From the NCBI GenBank assembly GCA_037074705.1, contig CM073591.1, positions 81,202,532 to 81,266,531 of the forward strand: 64,000 nt of DNA. The letters run 5' to 3'. Below are positions 54,301-64,000 of this stretch, in pieces. The DNA is from Zhengitettix transpicula. Its lineage: Eukaryota > Arthropoda > Insecta > Orthoptera > Tetrigidae. The notes beneath the pieces were generated by a model, which worked only from the letters and a program-made list of their open reading frames with translations, had not been told where the DNA came from and did no database searches. Both the position numbers and the translations under genes were made by a program. How positions within the stretch are numbered: the first letter of the stretch is position 1; each line of letters opens with the position of its first letter.

Positions 54301-55480
54301 AATTGTAATACTTCCGGGATTTTGTCATAATATAGTAAATTATTTACGACGCTGATCACAAGGCAGTGATCGACGTGATTTAAATTTTGATTTTTGTACA
54401 GAATAACTTTCCCTTTTCATAAATCTTAGATGGGGTTAAAAGAGCGCAGTAATTGTAAGCCAAATTCCTTGCCACACACTCACCCGTCTCATACTTACCG
54501 AATCATAAGATCATAAGAAATTCAGTATAAACTATAGAGTCAGTGATTTTACCATTAGTGAATAATAATAGAGATGAATGTTTCAGTTTATTTTTAATAA
54601 TTTAAAATGAAATGATTTCATACTAATTACTGTTACAATAACAATAATTTTAAAAATAACGTTGCCTGTTTATAATTAAAAATTGAAACTTATATTAAAT
54701 GTAATTAGTGGAAGTTGGGCGAAAGACAGTATTTATTTTAAAAGAAAGTTTTTATTGTAAGTGTTTTGAATTAATAAATCATATAAGGACCTTTTACAGA
54801 CATTTTATTTTATTTATAGCGTTACGACGTTTCGATACGTGTTCGTATCTTCTTTAAAATTTGAAATTAACTTTATTTAGGGAAATCTTCACATGTATAT
54901 TATTAAAGAAATAATTAAAATCTGGTGTTGAATAAAAAAAATTATCAGAAAAAATTTAGACATCCTCTATCAACTCTCATGGACGAAAATGTTCTTATAG
55001 CTTTCTCTCTTTGCTCAATGTTGGTTATATAATTTTGGCTCCCTCATTACGCGATACATCTGTTATCTTAATGATAGTTGCACTGGACAGTAATAATTAA
55101 TTTCTGCTTTTTATAAATAATTTATTTCGTATTAGGTTACATAATAATTTTTAAACGTGTTTTTTTTACTCCCGAATTATTGTAGGTAAATTATAGCTCA
55201 GTTCCTTTCGCAAGTTTCTTTTATGTGAAATGGCTTCGGACAAGTGATTCAAAACTTCAGACTTCGCCGACCGTTTCCTTTATTTTATGACTTGTTATTC
55301 GACGCGGTACTCGGTTAACCCGAACTATGTCGGAGTTCTAGTAACGATTCTCCAGAATGATGTTGTGAGATTAAAAGTGTACTGAGTTTCCTCAAGTTTT
55401 TACATTCTCACACATCAGTAATCCTAATTCAACTTCCCTCTAGCTAATCATTCTATTAGGAGATATGAACTTGACGGATT
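51313..55480. other. Unassigned sequence, no gene supported
   Basis: AT-rich and mostly featureless. A 110-codon open frame on the minus strand (51720-52052) has no domain I recognise and no splice or promoter context. A (GGGTCC)3 run lies at 52167-52186. Nothing else is supportable. Confidence 0.5.
52167..52186. repeat. (GGGTCC)3 hexanucleotide repeat
   Basis: Three full units of GGGTCC plus GG in otherwise AT-rich DNA. Confidence 0.9.
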
Positions 55481-55494
55481 ATCTTCTTAATTTT

Positions 55495-56095
55495 ACTTTC
55501 TGCTTGCCCGGCGTTGTCCGACTACTTATTTATATTAGACCGGACAAAGAATTTTTTCGATACCAAGCAATTTGTCATTTGAAATATTTTATAATTTTTA
55601 ACCCCACCATTGATGGGTGGGTGAATTTGTGGCTTAACCGACATAGAGAGGGTCAATGTTCATCTCATTGAGACCGAAAACAATTGATTAGTCTCTAATA
55701 TAGGCTCTTTTTTTCTCCTCCTCGCTCTCCATCTCAATACTGAAGTGTGTTAATCGATATAGTGAATGTCAGCGACCCCCACAATTCTGGATTCGACACA
55801 AATGTCGATCGTATTCCGATTATTTATGTCACCCCTTCCACCCTTACTATTAGACTCAAAACTACATCGAGTGTGACACTATTAATCTCAGCGATACCGA
55901 AAACTGTTAATTCGACACTAATATTGATTTATTGTCAATTGTTTTTGTATCTCATCCTCTTACACATCATAGGAATCATATGTGCACCAAGTTTGATGAA
56001 ATTGCTCGAGATTGTATTTGGATCATACACCAATACACAAATATACATTTTTTTATTATAAGATAACTTCCAAGTCTTAGTTTCACTATAAGCTA
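55495..56095. repeat. Degenerate retroelement-like repeat (copy 2)
   Basis: Begins CTTTCTGCTTGCCCGGCGTT and contains two internal versions of the word found in copy 1 (CTCATTGAGACCGAAAACAA and ATTAATCTCAGCGATACCGA). Its far part, CACCAAGTTTGATGAAATTG followed by CTCGAGATTG, resembles the 3' UTR words of arthropod retroelements. No coding capacity. Confidence 0.45.
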
Positions 56096-56744
56096 CTCGT
56101 AACATATAAAAAATTAAATGATACAATATCTACAAGATCAATGACGATGAATTACTTCAATTAAATCATGAAACATTCTTTATTCAGTGGTATTGCCATT
56201 ACATGTGTACCCATTGTGCACCGAAACAAAGTTTTTGTTATTCAACGAAAACGGAAGGACTTGAGCAGAAGTCGATCGGATCTCGATTACCAGCAGGTCC
56301 ATTTTCGCATTCTCTTCGCTAGATATTGTCGTATGATGCCAAGATGCCTATAAACAATTAATACAACATTTGAAACAAACTCATATCGATTCTATATTTT
56401 CTGGAAAATGCAAAGACAAAAACAATTTATATCAAGAGAAAGATAATGCTATCGGAAAATGGAAACATGTCCCTCGCTAAACTGGATTCCTCTGTTGTAA
56501 TATAGTTATTAAGCTCATATTTTCAGCGAAAGACGTTCAGTGCTGGTTGTTTAATATATTTTACTGCAATAAGAAAATATTGACTTTATTGTTGAAGTAT
56601 CCACAATTTGATAATTATTTTGTATTCAGTGAGAAATAAAATTTCTAGTTGATACATTATTACACTTAAACGAGCATGTTGGTTAGGATGTATTACTCTC
56701 AGTTGTTAAATAATTTTCTTGATAACTTTCTAATGATCTGTTCT

Positions 56745-57216
56745 TAGTTCTGGCAGGTGGAAATGGAGGAAGCTACCTTCGGGATGCCTTCTACTCTCTC
56801 TGCTTTTAAACTAACAAGCCGAGACTCCTCGACTTGTTTTGGGAGTAGTAACAGACCTTGGGAATACGGTAAGAGTTGTTTGCTGTTCCGATTAGAACAG
56901 TCGGCCAGCTGCCTCCTAAACTGGTCGAGGCAAGAAGGGAAGCTGCGTCCTCACAGAAAACCCTACATCCGCCATCGGAAAAACTTGGGACAAGTACCAA
57001 GTGCCTGACCTACTTAGTGTAGGTTTTCTAGGGTGTGTCATGCATAACTTTTAGGCCTAGAATCCTTAAACTATATCACAGGGTAGACAAATCTTATCTA
57101 ACCATCTCTACCCTTCTCCATTCCCCATGTCAAATCACTTCCTACGCTATGAAAGGGGAGTGGTCACCACGTGGTATCCCCTCTTTGCAATCTGTCACTA
57201 AAAAATCCGGTACTCA
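56745..57216. repeat. Dispersed ~0.45-kb repeat, copy 1
   Basis: Landmarks in order: GGAAGCTACCTTCGGGATGC, AGACCTTGGGAATACGGTAA, AGTCGGCCAGCTGCCTCCTA, GGGACAAGTACCAAGTGCCT, GAAAGGGGAGTGGTCACCAC and a short A run. The same landmarks recur in three more places from 61.3 kb to 63.7 kb. It is non-coding on inspection, though frames on both strands are similar among copies because the sequence is conserved. Confidence 0.8.
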
Positions 57217-58080
57217 TTAAAATTCTGAACCTTTTGATTATTATGCATTTCGGTATTTTAGAGGCAATTATATAAAAAAATAGGCCTAAATATATAATTT
57301 GTATCGAATGCTGTTATTTGAGAGCATTTTAATGAAATTTTAACATGAAAAATACTCATATTTTTGCGGCGTGCCTCCGGTAAAAATAAATATTGGATCT
57401 CCGGCTTATAGGTACTGAAGACCGATAATTTGTCTGTTACACGAAATGTTTACGTCTTAATTTTGAAGGTCATTTTTGTTATATCAGATTATTTTGTTGT
57501 CGTCTATTATTATATTATTCATTTTAAATACACATAAATTGAAATTAGAAATAAAAGTAAAGGAACAATAATTTGAAACTTATTGGATAGAATAACCTTA
57601 AATTTAAGAGTTAGGTGCGGTACACGTAAATAAAATCTGCATTAGTTTTTTCTGATTAGCTAATTGCTCTGTCGACCTTTCACACGACGTTTAAGAATGA
57701 CTAGTTTTTCCTTCACTAGGCTGGCGAGGATTTGTGTATATAGCAGAAAAAATAAGATAATATTAACTGGGGTTCTTTTAATAAGCATTACTGAATTTTT
57801 TGTAAATTTCACTTTTACTGAAAAATTTTAAAACAATAATTTCGTTTCAGCCGTCGAAATAAGTTATCTTTTTTTTACATATTGCGTTTCGTTGAAATTC
57901 GATCATCTTGAGTAAATTACAAATACCCGACTTCTCCTCGGTTGAAACTCAATTGAAGTACCTCGCCCTCTGTGCACTGACATAGCTTCTATAGCTTCTA
58001 TAAAACAATCCGTTTTATTCGCTTTTTTTTTCTTGGTAAGAAAGAAAATTATCTAATCTGATCTACCACTGATTATAGTC
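57217..58080. other. Unassigned AT-rich sequence
   Basis: No gene or recognisable repeat seen. Confidence 0.5.
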
Positions 58081-58082
58081 AA

Positions 58083-58175
58083 CGCGAAGTAGCCAAAAGC
58101 AGACACAAGCAAGTGATGAAATTATATACCACACAACGTTTCTGCAAACTTTCTTCAGATGTTTTTTAACTTTAC
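58083..58175. repeat. Possible one-arm piece of a sister palindromic subfamily
   Basis: AAGTAGCCAAAAGCAGACAC then TATACCACACAACGTTTCTG, CAAACTTTCTTCAGATG follow the family order but with CTGCAA in place of CTGGGATCC, as in the piece near 10.5 kb. Confidence 0.45.
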
Positions 58176-58620
58176 GCGGCGCCATCAAGGCGATGTGAAC
58201 AAACTACATTACTCAATCGTAGTATGTAATATGTTTACATACTGGAAATGTGGGCGATATCGACTAGGAATACACGGAAAAATGAAGTTCTCGTTAGAGA
58301 ATCTTGAATCTGGTAAACAATTAATTTAACTCAATAAATAGTACCACAGATGTGAAAATACGCTGATTCATTAATTCATAGACATGAATCACAGGCGTGA
58401 GATTTATTTACTTTTCTTGCGCAATTTCTGTTCATTTTATTATTGCTAGGTGATATTACTAGCGTGTCGCCATGGGGTCGTGTTGTGCTTCGTAGAAAAT
58501 AGGAAATCTTCGGGAAGGCTGCCCCAGTGGCTATATCTTGATTAATATTAGAGGTTAAGGATTCATCTATCTACGAAAAATCTCAACTGATAGTTTTAAC
58601 AATTGTGTCATAATTTAAAA

Positions 58621-58752
58621 ATTAATAATAAGAACAGTAGTCAAATACAGACAAAAAAATGATAATATCCACTCGTTTTTGGAAGCCTTGTTTCTTTATT
58701 CAGGTGCATTTTATCATTTCTTTTGTCTGTATTTGGCTATCTTTCTTATTCT
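58621..58752. repeat. Palindromic element family, copy J (short foldback)
   Basis: The left arm AATAAGAACAGTAGTCAAAT, ACAGACAAAAAAATGATAAT is mirrored by TTTTGTCTGTATTTGGCTAT, CTTTCTTATTC. The interior keeps GGAAGCCTTGTTTCTTTATT and CAGGTGC, corresponding to the family words TCCTTGTTCCTTTCG and CAGGTGC. Internally deleted. Confidence 0.7.
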
Positions 58753-61330
58753 AATAGTGTCATAATTTTTATGGTTTTTATGTACGTAAGAAGGCTATTA
58801 AATAAAACCAAGCTCTATAGAGAAACCTGGTTCATAGTGCAGACGAAAGGAATAAATTGTTGTGATATATTTATTTATTGTTGGTTGCGCAATTGTTTAT
58901 TCGGGGTGTGGCTCATGCCACAGGAAATATTCAAATGTGTTATTCTAATATAACTAATAAATATTATGAAAACGGTTGTCTGACACAAGAAAAAAACAGT
59001 CAATACACCGTAATTGCCTAGTATTTAAAAATAATACCAACATTAGACGCTGTGTTGATACACGTGTATCGTGTTCACTATCATACGTCATTTCCATTTC
59101 ATCAGTACAATGAAACATTAATCGTGGATGAGCCTGTAAGGGTGTTGTGACGTTGGTATTGTGTAGTGACATTTTAAATTGATTTTTAAGGGCACGTCAA
59201 CATCTACTTGTCATTAATGTAATTAAAGAGTTCTATGACTCATTGGTATTGGTATTCTATTCGCTTAAAGAAACACGAAGGGATCTGATACCATTAGAGT
59301 TTGTCAGGGATGCCGAGATAATTCTCACGAAGCGACTTGACTTTCTAGAGCTACTGCAAATCTTTTGGAAACACCGTAGAAAGGTAATTTACTTAGTAGA
59401 CATGACAAATTAATGATAACTAAGGTTATTGTCGTGTTTTAGTACAAAGCGAAAAAGTTCGTCTTTCATCGCGTATTTCTGGCATCTACGCGAGCCTCTC
59501 AACCGCACTGGTGGCTGGACACTCGCCAAAACCATCGCTTTTAAGAAGAAATCCCATCGTGAAAAGACTTACAGCTAAGCCACGAATAACGAAGGTCTTC
59601 TTAGGTTAGGCAAAGCCCTACCTTAAAATTTTGTATAAAAAACTTAATATTACTTTGAATGTATCTTTTAAAATATATTTGTAAATTAATTTACGGTAGT
59701 ATAAAAACGGGGAAATCAACAATTTATTTTATGTTACCACATTGGACGGCTGTTGAAAATATTACCGGTATTATTGATATGAATAAGACGTACACACAAT
59801 CCATTTTATTTTCTCACATTCAGTGAAACTTTTTCGTTTATAGACATTACATTTCGAAACTAATTACATGTGAAAATTAACCGAGTCTATTCTTGAGTTG
59901 TTTAGAAATGTATTACATGTCTCTAGTTCAGGCAGATTTAATTATTTCGTCAGGAAAAACGCTCGAAAATGTTATCAGTGAACTTGTCTCCATTTAATGC
60001 AAGCCGACGGATGTAAACTGGTTTGCAGAAGTAGTTCACGAAAAATGAGAATATTGCCGTGGCTGTAATAGCGAGAATTTGTATCGAACGTTCAAGTTAA
60101 TGTGAGTTTCAGTCATCTGTGATTTTCTATCACTGTTTTTTAATGGAAATTAATATAAGCTCAGGATTAACAAACTGATTCGAGAAATGAGAAACATAGT
60201 AGATTATATATATTTGAACTCGTGAAATAGGAAAACTGTCATTTTTGACAAACGGAAGTTAAATGGACAAATATTAATTAATAATAAATTATATGATGCG
60301 GATATAGATGAGAGAAGAAATGAACTTCTAAATTCCCTGAAGCACTCGTGCGTGGAACAGACTTACTTGAAAGATCAGTGAAGGTAATTACAAAGAAAAC
60401 GTGACATATTTGGAGAACAATCCTGTTATGAATAATTAATTCAGAACCGCGAGTGGCTATCTGTTACAATACTCGTAATAAATAAAAGCGAGGATTCTTA
60501 GAATAGTTCCCGAGAAACGGGAATTCCCAGGAATTCCCCTGAAGAAAGACGAACAGTTTGCTCGAATGTGTAAATGGAAATGACAATCAATCTCTGAAGG
60601 ACGGGAGCAGTCTAAGGAATGCAATGGAGCTGGAAACGCATTTTCACGATGAAGATAAATGAAACACATTTAAAGCTTTTAAGAAGGTTCTTGGCATTGA
60701 AATATTTCCATGCTACAGACGAAGGCTAATATAAATATCTGGTTATAAAACGTGTTACATTGGTTTCACTTCGGTAACATTTAACGGGAATTCAACTTAC
60801 TGATTAGAAGAAGAAAACAAGAGTAATGAAGACAGTAATTAGATCTATTTAAAGAGTTAGAGTTATTCATATAAGAATATAATTATAAAACGTTGTTTCT
60901 AACTGCAAACAACTTTGTTTGCCCTCATCGACTAAGGTGCATCAGTTCAGAGCAATAAAACACAAGAACGAAATAATCCCAGTATTAAATCCACCATTGT
61001 CATTAGATTTCAAAATTTTATATTATATATAAATTTATATAATAATCCTATTGTCCTTAATATATCCTACATGTTAAATATTTTCTTTCAATCTAATACC
61101 AAACCTCCATTTATTTTTCTTATGGTAATAGTAATATTAGAAAAACATAGTAGCCGAATTATTAAAATATGGAAGAAAGAAAATGGAAGAGGTAGTACGT
61201 GAATTGAGGAAATATGGGCAAAGAAAAAAAATCCTAAGGTTGAAACATGGGAATAATATGGAAAGGTGATTTCAGAATGAGACAGGCAAGAGGTATAAAT
61301 AGAAATGAACCGTAATGAATATAAAAGGCA
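58753..61330. other. Unassigned sequence
   Basis: No gene found. A pair of kappaB-like palindromes lies at 60519-60539 (see findings). Small open frames have no recognisable domain. Confidence 0.5.
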
Positions 61331-61331
61331 C

Positions 61332-61735
61332 CTCGGCCTGTTTTGAGAGATTATGTTCCGGAGTTGCAGACCTTGGGCATACGGTAAGAGTTGTCTACTA
61401 TTCCTATTGTACTAGTCGGCCAGCTGCCTCATAAACTGGTCAAGGCACGGAGAAGTGAATGCTGCGAACCCCACTCGGTATCGGAAAGGTGTGGGACAAG
61501 TACCAAATGCCGGACCTATCTGATACTGGTTTTTCTAGTGTTTCCCTGCATCACTTTTAAGGGAATTTCCGGGTAGGATCCTTAAACTATTTTCCGGGGA
61601 CCCCAGTTAACCCTTGGTTAACTTCCTCTACCTTTCCGCATCCCCCCTTTAAAATTTCCTTCGTATGCTAGTAAAGGGTAGTTGGTACCACGTGGATTAC
61701 CCTCATACTGCCTGCACGTCTAAAAAAGAGTAGGA
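61332..61735. repeat. Dispersed ~0.45-kb repeat, copy 2
   Basis: Starts CTCGGCCTGTTTTGAGAG and contains CAGACCTTGGGCATACGGTA, GTCGGCCAGCTGCCTCATAA, GTGTGGGACAAGTACCAAAT, GGGTAGGATCCTTAAACTAT and CTGCCTGCACGTCTAAAAAA. The first part present in copies 1 and 4 is missing. Confidence 0.82.
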
Positions 61736-61739
61736 ATGA

Positions 61740-62170
61740 AAATACCAAAATATATATGACTCTACCAAGACCTACCAGGTTAGGCGATAACTGCAAAGGC
61801 GGAAGATTGATTACTCAGATTGAACAAAAGATATTCAGAAATATTTTGGGAGTTTTGAGAGAGGAGGAAGTCTCCAGAGTAAGGACAAATTCAGAACTAT
61901 AGACTCTCTTTGGACAGATGCATATTGCCGTTAAAATGAAGCAAGGAAGGATAAGATGTTAAGGTCATGTTAAGAGAATTCAATAAAATCGGAGTGTTAA
62001 GAAAGTGTTTTTAGGAAAAACCGATGGGACCTGAAGAAGAGGAAGCTAGGAAAAGGTGGCCGGACGATAGTGACTTAAAAATAGGAATAAGGAATTGGAG
62101 AAGAAAGGCTGAATGAAGACAGAGATTAATTGAGTCAGGTTATAAAGGATGCCAGGCTTCTTCAACATGA
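61740..62170 (+). pseudogene. Second non-LTR retrotransposon 3' fragment, heavily decayed
   Basis: Frames broken by several stops read ITQIEQKIFRNILGVLREEE, then C-GHVKRIQ, then traces of the GRPxxRW and WRR blocks (KVAGR, NWRRKAE). The order matches the LINE C-terminal module at 46.2-46.7 kb, but decay is stronger. Confidence 0.6.
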
Positions 62171-62635
62171 AGATAGAAGATGGAAATGTTGACTTCGATT
62201 TAAAACTTTTCCGCCTCATAATTTCCAGTGATTTACTGTTTCTTCCCATTGATCGTTCCTGACCCTGTGTGACAAGCTTTTTGTTTTCATTATTTTACAA
62301 TAGCACTGTTCCCTTTATCCGCTGATTTTATTTCTAGTAACCGGCACACACGACACATTTATTATCATTTTCTTTCATAATGGTCACAATGGAGTCTGCA
62401 TCACAATAAAACTTACGTGCGTCAACTTTTTTTAGTTTGGAATCTACAAATGCTCACTTTGTAACGTATAATATCAAGGGATTAAATATTGAAAATTATA
62501 GTTTAGTTTCTGTGAGAAATTTTGAGTGGCCGGAGAACAAGAACACTTGAAACGAAACACTGTGAACAATTCGGTCAGCTAGCGGAAACAAAAACCGTAT
62601 TCTTCTGCTGCGAGAACTAAAATGAAAGAGAATAA
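62171..62635. other. Unassigned sequence
   Basis: Nothing recognisable between the decayed retrotransposon fragment and the repeat array. Confidence 0.5.
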
Positions 62636-62756
62636 ATACAAATTGCGTCCATTCCGCATCCCCCCTTTCAAATCCCTTTCCTATGCTATAAGAGGGGAGT
62701 TGCCACTATGTGGATAACCCTATACATAGCCTATCTACACCCAAAAAAAAAAAAAA
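62636..62756. repeat. Dispersed ~0.45-kb repeat, copy 3a (3' part) with A-rich tail
   Basis: Contains CATTCCGCATCCCCCCTTTC, CTATGCTATAAGAGGGGAG and a CTACACCC(A)17 tail. It is immediately followed by the front of the next copy, so the two are head to tail. Confidence 0.82.
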
Positions 62757-63134
62757 AAATGGGCATACGGCAAGAGTTGTCCGCTATTCCTATTGGAATA
62801 GTCGGCCAGCTGCCTCCTAAACAGGCCAAGGCATGGCGAGGGGTAAGCTGCGTCCCCACAGCAAACTCCTCTCCCGTCATCGGAAGGGCGTGGGACAAGT
62901 ACCCAATGCTCGACCTACCCGATGCAGGTTTTTCTAGGGTTTTCCCTGCATTTCTTTAGGCGAATGCCGGGTAGGATCCTTAAAGCATAGCCCGGGGGCC
63001 CTAGTAACCCTTGGCTACCTTCCTCTACCATTCCGCATCCCCCCTTTCTAATCCCTTCCTATGCTATTAAAGGGGAGTTGCCCAATGTGGATCACCCTCA
63101 TGTAGCCTGTTGCCCTAAAAAAAAAAACAATAAG
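62757..63134. repeat. Dispersed ~0.45-kb repeat, copy 3b
   Basis: Starts inside the unit at TGGGCATACGGCAAGAGTTG and runs to GCCTGTTGCCCT(A)n, ACAATAAGTGGA. It is nearly identical to the corresponding part of copy 4, including the bases after the A run, which indicates local tandem duplication. Confidence 0.85.
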
Positions 63135-63150
63135 TGGATTGATTAAGAAA

Positions 63151-63204
63151 GCCTGCGAGAGGATTCTCTCGCAGGTAACCTGCGAGGGATTTTCTCTCGC
63201 AGGC
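63151..63204. repeat. Double hairpin of CCTGCGAGAG units
   Basis: Four blocks alternate orientation: CCTGCGAGAG, CTCTCGCAGG, CCTGCGAG, CTCTCGCAGG, separated by 3-7 bases. Each adjacent pair can form a stem, and the outermost pair can too. It sits between two units of the repeat array. Confidence 0.9.
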
Positions 63205-63208
63205 AGAA

Positions 63209-63716
63209 CCTTTTAGGAGAGATACGAAGGGGCTACCTTTGGGGATGCCTTTTCCTCTCCGTTTTTGAACTAAGGTTCCCACAAGCCGAGGCACCTCGGC
63301 CTGTTTTGAGAGGTGTATGTTCCGGGGTCGCAGACCTTGGGCATACGGTAAGAGTTGTTCGCTATTCCCATTGGAATAGTCGGCCAGCTGCCTCCTAAAC
63401 TGGTCAAGGCACGGAGAAGGGAATGCTGCGTCCCCACAGCAAACTCCTCTCCCGCTATCGGAAGGGCGTGGGACAAGTACCCAATGCCCGACCTACCCGA
63501 TGCAGGTTTTTCTAAGGTTTTCCCTGCATTCCTTTAGGCGAATGCCGGGTAGGATCCTTAAAATATAGCCCGGGGGCCCTAGTTAACCCTTGGCTACCTT
63601 CCTCTACCCTTCCGCATCCCCCCTTTCAAATCCCTTCCTATGCTATTAAAGGGGAATTGCCCAAAGTGGATTACCCTCATGTAGCCTGTTGCCCTAAAAA
63701 AAAAACAATAAGTGGA
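63209..63716. repeat. Dispersed ~0.45-kb repeat, copy 4 (fullest)
   Basis: Starts TTAGGAGAGATACGAAGGGG, CTACCTTTGGGGATGCC and includes all landmarks through GGGTAGGATCCTTAAAATAT, GGCTACCTTCCTCTACCCTT and GCCTGTTGCCCT(A)n. With copy 1 it defines the full unit at roughly 480-500 bases. The A-rich end suggests retroposition, but no Pol III A/B boxes were identified, so a SINE label is not claimed. Confidence 0.85.
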
Positions 63717-64000
63717 CATCTGCCAAGGTGTTTATTGACTGATCGTAAGATTAAACGAACATAATACAAACAGGTACGAGGACTCGTCGTTGCTGTTTAT
63801 TTGAACTGCACACCTAGAAGCCAGTTTAACGATTACCATGGTTCGAGGGTTCGTGTGGTATACAAAATATCTTTTTATTCTTCCTCGGCGCTACAGCTTG
63901 GGGTAGGCTTCGACATCTCACGATTCTCATCCATTGATCTTCTTCCCCCTTAAAAACCTTATAATCTTCTCCCAGGTCTTGAAATCATCTCTTCAGTGGT
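63717..64000. other. Unassigned sequence at the window end
   Basis: No gene or repeat recognised. Confidence 0.5.

Noticed and set aside
63270..63476. Similar short open frames on both strands in the 0.45-kb repeat (for example GGSWPTIPMGIANNSYRM)
   Set aside because: Similarity follows from DNA conservation of the repeat; frames are short, have no consistent start and are broken in other copies.

Overview
The window is nuclear DNA of an animal, almost certainly an insect. It is AT-rich and gene-poor, with split genes, GT-AG introns (one GC-AG), long introns and many decayed transposons. The repeat style suggests a large-genome polyneopteran such as a cockroach or termite, but that is an impression and not shown by a marker gene. 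No bacterial, CRISPR or viral gene system was found.

Layout. (1) About 0.2-6.2 kb, plus strand: the last ten coding exons of Mcm6, the MCM6 subunit of the replicative helicase; the N-terminal part lies upstream of the window. (2) 6.2-16.7 kb: AT-rich spacer with MCM6 3' UTR, foldback repeats, a Tigger/pogo-like transposase relic (about 12 kb) and one intact tRNA-Ser(AGA) gene on the minus strand (13.55-13.63 kb). (3) 16.7-18.7 kb, minus strand: a complete four-exon Vps29 (retromer subunit, 182 aa). (4) 18.7-25.2 kb: non-coding, with a near-perfect foldback element, a Ty3/gypsy-type integrase scrap and a decayed DNA transposon with terminal inverted repeats. (5) 25.2-30.0 kb, minus strand: a class A orphan GPCR in three coding exons (527 aa), much more GC-rich than its surroundings. 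Upstream on the same strand, at about 45.8-46.0 kb, a GC-rich segment with a TATA-like box, an initiator-like motif and a strong splice donor is a good candidate for the promoter and 5' UTR exon of this receptor, which would make 30-45.8 kb its first intron. (6) 46-64 kb: no host gene found, but retrotransposon 3' ends, a mariner pseudogene with a second fragment, foldback elements and a roughly 0.45-kb repeat that is tandemly arranged near the right end.

The three host protein genes act in unrelated processes (DNA replication, endosomal sorting, signalling) and only share a neighbourhood. The most distinctive signal outside genes is a family of nearly palindromic elements, about a dozen copies or pieces, in which the two arms of one copy share diagnostic bases that differ between copies. 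Other points of interest are a GPCR with several altered activation-switch residues, a GC-AG intron in Mcm6 and an imperfect 123-nt hairpin near 42.1 kb.
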